NCBI GenBank assembly: GCA_963840975.1
Contig: CAWJBC010000015.1
Span: forward strand, 62,001-126,000
DNA: 64,000 bases
Source of the DNA: JAADJA01 sp963840975
Lineage (GTDB): Bacteria > Bacteroidota > Bacteroidia > Bacteroidales > JAADJA01
Reading direction: 5' to 3'
The position numbers were made by a program, and so were the translations under genes. How positions within the stretch are numbered: the first letter of the stretch is position 1; every line of letters starts with the position of its first letter. The notes under the pieces were generated by a model. That model searched no databases and was not told the DNA's origin. It saw only the letters and a program-made list of their open reading frames with translations. Below are positions 36,697 through 45,545 of this stretch, piece by piece.

Positions 36697-37824
36697 CTAA
36701 TTCAGGATTTCAGCGTTAAAACCTTCTTTGGCGCTCACGAGCGGTTCAACAACCAAATCAACCCCTAGTGGCAAACCTGAGATTATTACGGTAGTTTCAT
36801 TCGCTTTTAGGATGGTTATTTCATTTTCTTTCAGCTTTCCATTTTCTACCGTAAAAACTTTATCTTTATTAAACACGGCATTTCTTGGAATCTCCATGCT
36901 ACTTTCGATATTGTGTGAAGCAAATTCGGCAATAAGGTATTGCCCCTGGTACAGGGGATTGCTCTTTTGCGAATCTATCGCAACATAAACGGTAATCGCC
37001 TGCGAGCTGGGATCCATAAAATCGGATTTGCGGACAACTTTGCCAGTCCATTGTAAAAGCCGGTCCTTAGTACTCACGTGCACTTCATCTCCAATATTTA
37101 TCCAATAGGCATCTTCAATCCTTACCGGTACTTCCAGCTCCAGCTTATCAGTCCTGATCATTGAAGCGATACGGTTTCCGGGATTGGCAACCGAACCAGG
37201 TTCGAGGTAAACAGCGGTGAACGTGCCATCAAAAGGCGCATAGAGCCGGTACTTCGAAAGCCTTACTTCAGCGCTCTTAATGGTAAAATAATCATTCAAA
37301 ACATTTCTGCTGGCAAGAAATACCTTTTCCTTATCCGAATCAAGTTTAGGCAGTTCAGGCAATGGCTCATCTATTTTGATGGAGTTGAAAAAATCATCGT
37401 ATTTTTTATAGCTTTCGGGGAAATCTACCCGTATGTCAGGCAGGATGGAAGCTATCCCATTCATAAAGCGGCTTTTGCTGGCTTTCAAATTATTCCTGGC
37501 TTCATCATCAAAGATTTTTACGAGCAAAGCGCCTTTGCTAAACTTTGTACCTTCTTTCAAAACTACCTCCCCTTGCAATATCTGTCCCTGAACTTCTGCA
37601 CTTAAGTCAACCATTTGCTGAGAAGATAATCGCCCGGTTTCAATGATTTTGGCAGTGTTGGTAGAATAGGAAACCTTCTCTGTTTTTACAAAGAGTTTTA
37701 TCGCTTCCTTTTGTTTTTCCTCCGGTGTTTCAGCCATTCCTGAAAGCATACCATAAATTATATACGAAACAACAAACAAACCAATGATTATTAGGGCGTT
37801 TACCAGTGATTTTCTCCAATTCAT
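36697..37824 (-). CDS. RND efflux periplasmic adaptor (membrane fusion protein)
   Basis: HlyD/AcrA-type adaptor bridging the RND pump and the TolC channel. 375 residues. N-terminal membrane segment LVNALIIIGLFVVSYIIYGM (residues ~7-27). Then a lipoyl half-motif VDLSAEVQGQILQGEVVLKE, a short helical hairpin (~110-175), the second half-motif YRLYAPFDGTFTAVYLEPGS, and beta-barrel and membrane-proximal domains with NAVFNKDKVFTVENGKL. The hairpin is short compared with AcrA. First gene of the efflux unit; followed by the pump with a 1-base gap. Confidence 0.93.
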   Translation of the reverse strand: MNWRKSLVNALIIIGLFVVSYIIYGMLSGMAETPEEKQKEAIKLFVKTEKVSYSTNTAKIIETGRLSSQQMVDLSAEVQGQILQGEVVLKEGTKFSKGALLVKIFDDEARNNLKASKSRFMNGIASILPDIRVDFPESYKKYDDFFNSIKIDEPLPELPKLDSDKEKVFLASRNVLNDYFTIKSAEVRLSKYRLYAPFDGTFTAVYLEPGSVANPGNRIASMIRTDKLELEVPVRIEDAYWINIGDEVHVSTKDRLLQWTGKVVRKSDFMDPSSQAITVYVAIDSQKSNPLYQGQYLIAEFASHNIESSMEIPRNAVFNKDKVFTVENGKLKENEITILKANETTVIISGLPLGVDLVVEPLVSAKEGFNAEILN

Positions 37825-38035
37825 ATTATTCGGTTTAAAAAAGAAAACAAATGTAAAGATTAAAGTGTTTTCTATAATTCAATTTATTCAACAAAAAGTT
37901 AAAAAGTCATGTTATAATACTCCCCAAAATTCAGACCACTGGTTAAGGAGGATTGGGATGGAAAATGATAAAATTGAAAATTAATTAATTCAAATTCATA
38001 ACAATCATTTAGATTTGCCGCTTTAATGCTTTACA

Positions 38036-38431
38036 ATGGATGAATACCTGAACTGGACCTTTTTCTGGAAATTTATAAAATTCGGTGTAGTAGGGTTTTC
38101 GGGGGTAATTGTGGATTTCGGATTCACTTATATTTGTAAGGAATGGTTAAAAATCCCCAAATACATTGCCAATGCCATCGGCTTTAGCATTGCTGCCAGC
38201 TCCAATTATTTTTTCAACCGAATATGGACCTTTCATAGCAACAACCCTGAAATGCTGATGGAGTTTTCACAATTCTTTGCCATCTCACTTATTGGATTGG
38301 TGATCAATACACTCATTCTCTGGATACTGGTAAGCCAATACAAAAAACACTTCTACCTCGCAAAGTTGTTTGCCATTGCGGTTGTGACCATCTGGAATTT
38401 CCTGGCGAATTACTTCATTACATTTGGATAA
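38036..38431 (+). CDS. GtrA family membrane protein
   Basis: 131 residues with four transmembrane helices: FIKFGVVGFSGVIVDFGFTY, YIANAIGFSIAASSNYFFNR, FSQFFAISLIGLVINTLILW and AKLFAIAVVTIWNFLANYFI. The pattern FxxVGxxG near the start and NYxxNRxWTF after helix 2 are the GtrA signature. GtrA-like proteins are linked to moving polyprenyl-phosphate-bound sugars across the inner membrane for glycosylation of surface polymers. No glycosyltransferase is adjacent, so the substrate is unknown. Confidence 0.9.
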   Translation: MDEYLNWTFFWKFIKFGVVGFSGVIVDFGFTYICKEWLKIPKYIANAIGFSIAASSNYFFNRIWTFHSNNPEMLMEFSQFFAISLIGLVINTLILWILVSQYKKHFYLAKLFAIAVVTIWNFLANYFITFG

Positions 38432-38439
38432 TCACAGTT

Positions 38440-38560
38440 ATTAAACCCTCCGCCTTTGGAAGGATTGTTCAACTTATGCCGTGAGCATCCCTTTGGGACA
38501 AATTTCTCCATTGGAGTCCTTCGGATAATGCACAGCGTTTTTGTCCCGAATATTCGGGAT
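38440..38560. other. Short palindromes between convergent genes
   Basis: Between gtrA-like and PepSY-like genes, which converge. Holds a perfect 16-bp palindrome TCCCGAATATTCGGGA (38544-38559) and smaller stems CCTTTGG, TCCCTTTGGGA and CTCCATTGGAG upstream. It may end transcription from one or both sides, but no T-run follows the palindrome on either strand. Confidence 0.4.
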
Positions 38561-38593
38561 GAGTTTCAAAAATAAAAATGTCTTTACAAGAAG

Positions 38594-39061
38594 CTAATCT
38601 TCCTCTTCATTTTCGTCCTCCTCTTGTGCCTGCTCTTTTTTCTGAACCATACCATTCATGTCAATGGCTGCTTCCATCTCTTCTCCGTCTTTCTTCAGTT
38701 CAAATTCGTACAATGTACCTTCGGAAGTTTGTGATATTTCAGACGCCTCAATTTTATACCCTGCAAATTCATTGTCTAAAGAAGTTTTAACGGCCGCTGG
38801 TATTTCATCCAGGCTAATTTCATATTCCGTTTCCATCCATGCGCCGCTTACGTCAAAATTTGCAGAATACTCCTTGCCATCCATTTTAAATTCAGCCTCC
38901 CACTCTTTTTCGTTTTCTTTGTCCCATTTTACTTTCGTTGTATTTGGGAATTTTTGTGAAAAAGAGGATTGGACCCCTGACGGAACTTCTTTGCTTGTTT
39001 GACCACATGCACTCAAACTAAAAATTGCAAACACAGCAACCGATAATAATAAATTTTTCAT
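38594..39061 (-). CDS. PepSY-like (PF11396-type) lipoprotein
   Basis: 155 residues. Lipoprotein signal MKNLLLSVAVFAIFSLSACG with the lipobox Cys at residue 19. Two PepSY-like repeats follow: FSQKFPNTTKVKWDKENEKE with WEAEFKMDGKEYSANFDVSG, then VKTSLDNEFAGYKIEASEIS with YEFELKKDGEEMEAAIDMNG. The tail is strongly acidic (EEDENEEED). The family is common in Bacteroidota, and its folds resemble BLIP-like inhibitors. Binding partner unknown. Monocistronic. Confidence 0.85.
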   Translation of the reverse strand: MKNLLLSVAVFAIFSLSACGQTSKEVPSGVQSSFSQKFPNTTKVKWDKENEKEWEAEFKMDGKEYSANFDVSGAWMETEYEISLDEIPAAVKTSLDNEFAGYKIEASEISQTSEGTLYEFELKKDGEEMEAAIDMNGMVQKKEQAQEEDENEEED

Positions 39062-39248
39062 TTTTTAAGTTTTAAATTATTAATGCTGTAAACTTACATA
39101 AGGATTCTAAAGAAATTTTTAGATACCTAAATATTTTAAATGTCCACGATTCCCTTATTCTCTGCTCTATCATTGGCTAGTTAAAAAGCACTTTTAGTAT
39201 CGAATCTTTTCCCAATTTGGCAGACCCGACCAGGAATTACCAGGAGAA

Positions 39249-39725
39249 TTATTCTATTACGTTTGGATAAATTAGGGTCATTATCCGCTCCAACCCCTCC
39301 TTATCAACCTCATCAAAGGAGTTTAATTCTTTGCTATCAACATCCAATACCCCTATGATTTCTCCTGATTTATTTTTTAACGGAACAACAATTTCGGAAT
39401 TGGAGCGGGAATCACATGCAATGTGACCCGGGAATTCATGTACATTAGGGACAATGACGGTTTCCTTCCTGTTTATACCAGCCCAGCAGACACCACTATT
39501 TTTTTTAAGCTGAATACAGGCAACAGGTCCCTGATATGGTCCAACGATTAACTCACCGTCAGTAAGGAGATAGAATCCTGTCCAGAAAAAATAATCGAAC
39601 TTATGATGAAGCACTGCTGAAATGGTTGCCATAGCCGCAGCTTTGTTATCATGGGGTCTGAGTAATTCCTCAATCTGATTATAAACCCTCACATACCGTC
39701 CGGCTTTTTTGTCTTTGTCTATCAT
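39249..39725 (-). CDS. Free methionine-(R)-sulfoxide reductase (GAF domain)
   Basis: Reduces free methionine-(R)-sulfoxide via thioredoxin; homologous to E. coli MsrC (YebR). 158 residues forming one GAF domain. Diagnostic text: FFWTGFYLLTDGELIVGPYQ, GPVACIQLKKNSGVCWAGIN, VHEFPGHIACDSRSNSEIVV and GEIIGVLDVDSKELNSF. The three cysteines (in ACIQ, GVCW and IACD) correspond to those used for catalysis and resolution in the family. Start at ATG 39725. Lies downstream of the cytochrome/barrel operon on the same strand but separated by 84 bases, so a link is possible but unproven. Confidence 0.92.
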   Translation of the reverse strand: MIDKDKKAGRYVRVYNQIEELLRPHDNKAAAMATISAVLHHKFDYFFWTGFYLLTDGELIVGPYQGPVACIQLKKNSGVCWAGINRKETVIVPNVHEFPGHIACDSRSNSEIVVPLKNKSGEIIGVLDVDSKELNSFDEVDKEGLERIMTLIYPNVIE

Positions 39726-39809
39726 ATAATATTGTAAACAATTGAAATTACCTTATGTTGCTCCTCTGAAATTTATTTCCTCAATCTTCAAAACCCTCGA
39801 AACAACCTC

Positions 39810-41450
39810 TCAAAACCTGTATCCCAGGTTAGCGTAAATCCGGTTAAAAGTCACGTCTTTTTCAAAAGTTCCTTCATAATAAACCGAAAGCGAGAGTTTT
39901 TTTACGATTCTCCAGGTTAAATCAATTTCGCCGATATTCTGAACCATTGGCAATTCAGCATTAACAAAATTGTAATCCACATACCTGTAATTAAATCCGC
40001 TGCTAAGTTTTCCAGGTACAAGGTCACGGGTGAGTCCAAAACTGTATATATTCCCGGTCATATAACTCGACTCCAGAACTGTGATTGAAAAGGTGGCAGA
40101 TGCATTTATGAGCGGAACACGGCTATAGGTAACATATCCATAAATATCCTTAGTTGGCTTGGGATCACTAGTTCTAAAGCGATAACCGGCTTTTACACCC
40201 AGGGAAAGGTTCTTTACAGGGCGGTAGGTCACCATAAATCTGTAGCCCTGTAATGTCTGAGATTCAAGAAGGCGGTCAATAAAATCCTTATAGGTTTCAT
40301 AATAAATTATATTCTGTCGGGCGCTGTAAGAAAAAGACACTGATAACTTACGGGTAATATTGTACCTAAGCAATAAATATAAATTTGAGAGATTAAAAGC
40401 ACTTTGCGGTTTGTAATTTGCTTCATTTGTAACTGTATCTAATGTTTTAACTTCTTTATAAAGATCCATTTCAATTGACCCAAAAAAGTACACTTTCTTT
40501 AGCATCGAGTTGGCATGCTGGAAATAGGCAAACCGTCGGTCGGTATTTCCGTTATTTTGCTGTTCAACATAAGCTACAGAAGTTTGCATGCTTTTCTTTT
40601 CTTTCTGATAATTGTGGCTGATATAGGCTCCGTATTGGAGAAGATTAAAATTATAACTGTAATCATTATAGTCTGGTCTTGAGCCTCCAAAGACACCGAA
40701 AGTAAAGGACTTAACATTTTGCTCAAACTGCAGTCCATCTATCACCCCCACACTGGATAACTTTGGATTAATTTTACGGCCAAACCAAAGCGTAGTTGTT
40801 TTGGTAATATCATATCTGAGCGAAAGATTATAGACTTTTAATCCATTAAACAGATTTTCCTGGATGTCATTCCAATTATTGTCAGAATGAACGAAGGAGA
40901 GGTAACTCTCAAATGATAATTTAGACTTTGCAATGTTGTTAATATTAAGCGAAAAGGTATACCTCATTCTTTGCGAGTTATCTGCATCTGCATTAGAAAA
41001 ATTTGTATATGATGAAGCGGAAATACGGCCAAAAACTTCCTGCTTGATTTCTTTCGGAGTAATTTGATCACCAGGTAATGTGTCTTTTATTTCTCCTGTT
41101 AACGGAATTATTATTTCTGGTTCAGCTTCAAACTGATCTTGTGTTACAGGCAATGAAACGTTCTTTTTAGCAATGACCACATCGGAAACTTTCAGCTGTT
41201 TTTGAGTAATAGGTGCACAAACGCACGAGATGGATGAAAGATTGGTAACTAATAGTGATGGCATCAATTTATTTTCCTGCCTCATAAAAAGAGTATCGCC
41301 AACTTTAATATTATCCGTGGACTGAAATTTAACATATACATTTTGAGTCGTAACAAAAGAAACAGCTCCTTCAATGTAGTCATTACTGGTCTGACCTTTA
41401 AGGGTTGAACCAACAATGAAAAGAACAACTAGTGAAATTAAGTTTTTCAT
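39810..41450 (-). CDS. Outer-membrane beta-barrel protein at end of multiheme cytochrome operon
   Basis: 546 residues; family not recognised. Signal peptide MKNLISLVVLFIVGSTLKGQ. Residues ~22-115 form a small soluble domain with VGDTLFMRQENKLM and a CVC pair (SISCVCAPITQ). A polar linker (~116-145) leads to a ~400-residue region of alternating-hydrophobic strands (YTFSLNINNIAKSKLSFESY, LSLRYDITKTTTLWFGRKIN, VSFSYSARQNIIYYETYKDF, LSLGVKAGYRFRT) ending in aromatic IYANLGYRF, typical of an outer-membrane porin-like barrel. It follows the 67-heme cytochrome after 10 bases, the position of porin partners in porin-cytochrome conduits. It does not obviously belong to the MtrB/PioB family. Role as a conduit shell is inferred from context. 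Confidence 0.75.
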   Translation of the reverse strand: MKNLISLVVLFIVGSTLKGQTSNDYIEGAVSFVTTQNVYVKFQSTDNIKVGDTLFMRQENKLMPSLLVTNLSSISCVCAPITQKQLKVSDVVIAKKNVSLPVTQDQFEAEPEIIIPLTGEIKDTLPGDQITPKEIKQEVFGRISASSYTNFSNADADNSQRMRYTFSLNINNIAKSKLSFESYLSFVHSDNNWNDIQENLFNGLKVYNLSLRYDITKTTTLWFGRKINPKLSSVGVIDGLQFEQNVKSFTFGVFGGSRPDYNDYSYNFNLLQYGAYISHNYQKEKKSMQTSVAYVEQQNNGNTDRRFAYFQHANSMLKKVYFFGSIEMDLYKEVKTLDTVTNEANYKPQSAFNLSNLYLLLRYNITRKLSVSFSYSARQNIIYYETYKDFIDRLLESQTLQGYRFMVTYRPVKNLSLGVKAGYRFRTSDPKPTKDIYGYVTYSRVPLINASATFSITVLESSYMTGNIYSFGLTRDLVPGKLSSGFNYRYVDYNFVNAELPMVQNIGEIDLTWRIVKKLSLSVYYEGTFEKDVTFNRIYANLGYRF

Positions 41451-41460
41451 ATGCTTGCAG

Positions 41461-44400
41461 TTAAAATTCCCTTAGTAAATGCTTACTATCTCCATTTCCG
41501 TTCGGATGGCAGGCCAAACATGCATCGCTGTTATATTGATATCCGTTTACTCCATTGTGATTGTTATTCGTTTGTTGTTGGGTATGGCAGGTTAGACAGG
41601 TAAATATTGAATAATTTCCAGGGTTTGTATGACAATCGCTGCATTGATCCCATTTATTATTATGTTTCCCGCTATAAATTGGGAAATACTGATTATCATG
41701 ATCAAATGTTGATGGCTGCCACACGCTTTGAGTATGACACGATTCACAATCAGTCGGAAACTGTGCTGACTGATGGGGGGGATCATTGGTTTGATTGTAA
41801 TCCGAAACATGGCAAGCGTAACAGGTATTGGGCGTATTGTTATAGTTTCCACTGTGACAGGTAAAGCAGTCATTGGCTATACCAACATGCGCTCCCGCTA
41901 AAACATAGAAATTGTTGTGAACAGAAAAAGTTGCAGGTTGCCAGTCAGGTGCAGTTGTATGACAGCTTGCACAATCATTTGATATTCCAATGGCGTTATG
42001 GTTGGGATTGGTACTCTGATTATAATCATTTGCATGACAATCTCCGCAAACAGTTGTAGTTCCCGCATAACCATTTACATGGCAAAGGTTGCAGGCTACA
42101 GTTGTATGCGATCCGGTAAGGGGAAAATTTGTACCACTATGATTAAATGCTCCTCCTCCACTTCCATCAGGATGACAAGCCAGACAGGCATCACTATTAT
42201 AGGTATAACCTGTTATCCCAGAATGCTGCCCATTTGTTCCATTCTGATCATGACATGAAAAGCAGGAAAATATTGCATAATTCCCAGCATTATTATGACA
42301 TTGGTTGCACTGATTCCATTCACCATTATGCTGTCCGCTATAGATTGGGAAATACTGTCCATCATGATCAAAGGTTGATGGCTGCCAACCGGTCTGACTA
42401 TGGCAGGATTCGCAATCCGTCGGAAACTGTGCAGATTGATGAGGCGGATCATTTGTCTGATTGTAATCCTGTGTGTGGCAAGCATAACAAGTATTCGGGG
42501 TATTATTGTAATTTCCGTTGTGGCAGGTAAAACAATCCGTCGCAATGGTGGCATGTGCACCAATTAATGCATAATAATTATTGTGGGTCGGCAAAGAAGC
42601 AGGCTGCCAGTCAGGATTTGTTGTATGACAAGTTTCGCAGTTATTGGATATTCCAATTGCAAAATGATTTGGATTTGTAGTTTGGCTATAATTATCTGAA
42701 TGACAACCATTGCACACATTGGGAGTATTGTTGTAATCACCGGCATGGCAGGAAAAACAATCACCCGAGATACTTGCATGGGCCCCTGATAAGAGGTAAT
42801 AATTATTATGGACAGTAAAAGTGGCTGGTTGCCAGTCCGGTGCCGTTGTATGACAATTGGCACAATCATTTGATATCCCAAGAGTATTATGGTTGGGATT
42901 GGTGCTCTGATTATAATCATCTGCATGGCAATCTCCGCAAACAGTTGAAGTTCCCGCATATCCATTTACATGGCAAAGGTTGCAGGCTACCGTAGTATGT
43001 GATCCGGTTAGGGGAAAATTTGTACCGCTATGATTAAATGCTCCTCCGGAGCTTCCATCAGGGTGACAGGCATAGCAAGCATCACTGTTATATGCATAAC
43101 CACTCACTCCATTGTGTTCCTGATTAGTTTGGGATTGTGAATGACAAGTGACACATGTAAAGATTGAATAGTTTCCGGAGTTCGTATGGCAATCGCTGCA
43201 CTGATCCCATTCACCGTTATGTTGTCCGCTATAGATTGGGAAGTACTGTCCATCATGATCAAAGGTTGATGGCTGCCAACCGGTCTGACTATGGCAGGAT
43301 TCGCAATCCGTCGGAAACTGCGCAGATTGATGAGGTGGATCATTTGTCTGATTGTAATCAGATGTATGGCAAGCATAACACGTATTCGGGGTATTATTAT
43401 AATTTCCATTGTGGCAGGTAAAACAATCAGTTGCTATGGTTGCATGTGCACCAACTAAAGCATAGTAATTGCTGTGTGTTGGAAAAGAGGCAGGACTCCA
43501 GTCGGGATTTGTTGTATGACAAGTTTCACAGTCATTGGATATTCCAATTGCAAAATGATTCGGATTTGAAGTTTGACTATAATTATCTGAATGACATCCA
43601 CTGCAAACATTGGGAGTATTGTTGTAGTCACCGGCATGGCACGAAAAACAATCACCCGAGATACCGGCATGAGCCCCTGACAAAAGGTAATAATTATTAT
43701 GGATTCCAAAAGCAGCAGGCTGCCAATTCGGGGCAGTTGTATGGCAGGTTGCACAATCATTTGAAATCCCTATGGCGTTATGATTGGGATTGGTACTCTG
43801 ATTATAATCAATACTATGGCAATCCCCACAGATGTTTGTGGTTCCGGCATAACCATTAACATGGCAAAGGTTGCAGGCCACAGTTGTATGTGATCCGGTT
43901 AGGGGAAAATTTGTTCCGCTATGATTAAATGCTCCTCCGGAGCTTCCATCAGGGTGACAGGCAAGGCAAGCGTCACTGTTATATTGATAACCTGTTATTC
44001 CTTCATGCTGCGAATTGGTTTCGCCTTGTTGGTGACAAGTGATGCAGGTGAAAATACTATAATTCGAAGGGTTCGTATGACAGTCACTGCAAAGATTCCA
44101 TTCTCCATTATGCTCCCCACTGTAAATGGGGAAATATTGTCCATCATGATTAAACGTAGAAGGTACCCAGACACTTTGCGTATGACAGCTTTCACAATCA
44201 GTAGGAAATTGAGCCGATTGGTGGGGCGGATCATTGGATTGATTGTAATCTGCAACGTGGCAAGAATAACAAGTATTCGTGGTATTATTATAGTTTCCAC
44301 TATGACAGGCAAAACAATCATTTGAAATGGCAACATGAGCACCCGCCAGAACATAATAACTGTTATGGATAGGAAACGTTGCCGGCTGCCAGTTGGGATT

Positions 44401-45545
44401 GGTTGTGTGGCATGTTTCACACTCATTTGGAATACCGATGGCACTATGATTCGGATTGGAAGACTGATTAAAATCACTGGTATGACAATCTGAGCAAATT
44501 GTCGAAGTACCGCTATATCCGCTAATATGGCAAAGATTGCATTCAACTGTTGTATGAGCACCGGTAAGCGGAAAATTAGTTGTATTATGATTAAAGGCTC
44601 CGGATGCGCTTCCATCAGGATGACAAGCCAGACATGCATCGCTGTTGTACTGATAACCGCTTATGCCCTGATGTTCTGAATTTGTTTCATCTTGTGGATG
44701 ACAAGAAGTAAGACAAGTAAATATAGCATAGTTTCCAGGATTTGTATGACAATCGCTGCATTGATTCCATTCTCCTTCGTGCTTTCCACTGTAAATTGGG
44801 AAATACTGTCCATCATGTTCAAATGTTGAAGGTTCCCAGGCATTTTGTGAGTGGCATACTTCACAGTCAATCGGAAACTGGGCAGACTGATGTGGAGGAT
44901 TATTGGTCTGATTATAATCTGCAGTATGACAAGCATAACAAGTATTGGGTGTATTCACATAGTTCCCGTTATGGCAGGTGAAACAATCAGTAGCAATGGT
45001 CGCATGAGCTCCTATCAATGTATAATAGTTATTATGGGTTGGAAAGGTCGCCGGCTTCCATTCCGGATTTGTGGTATGACACAGCTCACATTCATTCGAA
45101 ATACCAATTGAAAAATGATTTGGATTCGTAGTTTGGTTATAGTTATCTGTATGACATCCGAAACAAACATTGGGTGTATTGTTATAATCCCCTGCATGGC
45201 AGGCAAAGCAATCTTCGGCGATGGTCGCATGTGCTCCAGACAATAAATAATAATCATTATGCCCGGCAAATGAAGCCGGTATCCAGCCAGGGGCTGTGGT
45301 GTGACAGCTTTCACAATCGTTTGAAATGTTGGCTTCAATATGGTTGGGATTTGTACTCTGGTTATATTGGTCCACATGGCAATCCCCGCAAAAGGTTGTG
45401 GTTCCCGGATATCCACCGGAGTGACATTCCAAACATTCAGTTGTTATATGCGCACCCGTTAATGGAAAATTGGATTGATTGTGATCGAAGCTATTATCAT
45501 CGGCCTCTCCGGTTGGATGACATTCAAAACAGGCTGCATCGTTGT
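41461..45545 (-). repeat. Tandem 12-heme/9-heme coding blocks in the giant cytochrome gene
   Basis: Block starts (SDAC or equivalent) lie at about 45541, 44644, 43982, 43087, 42201 and 41537. Lengths are about 897, 662, 895, 886 and 664 bases, the last start beginning a truncated block. Near-identity at DNA level exists: 43226-43359 and 42335-42468 (offset 891 bases, 297 codons) differ at about 3 of 134 positions. Confidence 0.85.

Noticed and set aside
38544..38559. 16-bp palindrome taken as a terminator
   Set aside because: No T-run follows on either strand; kept only as a palindrome.
43226..43359. Near-identical 134-bp segments considered as a mobile or CRISPR-like repeat
   Set aside because: They are in-frame parts of homologous heme blocks, offset by exactly 297 codons, and so reflect internal gene duplication.
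43431..43859. 142-codon plus-strand frame, and others like it, inside the giant cytochrome gene
   Set aside because: Antisense shadows of the repeated heme-coding sequence; composition (His, Tyr, Asn rich) follows from the complementary codons.
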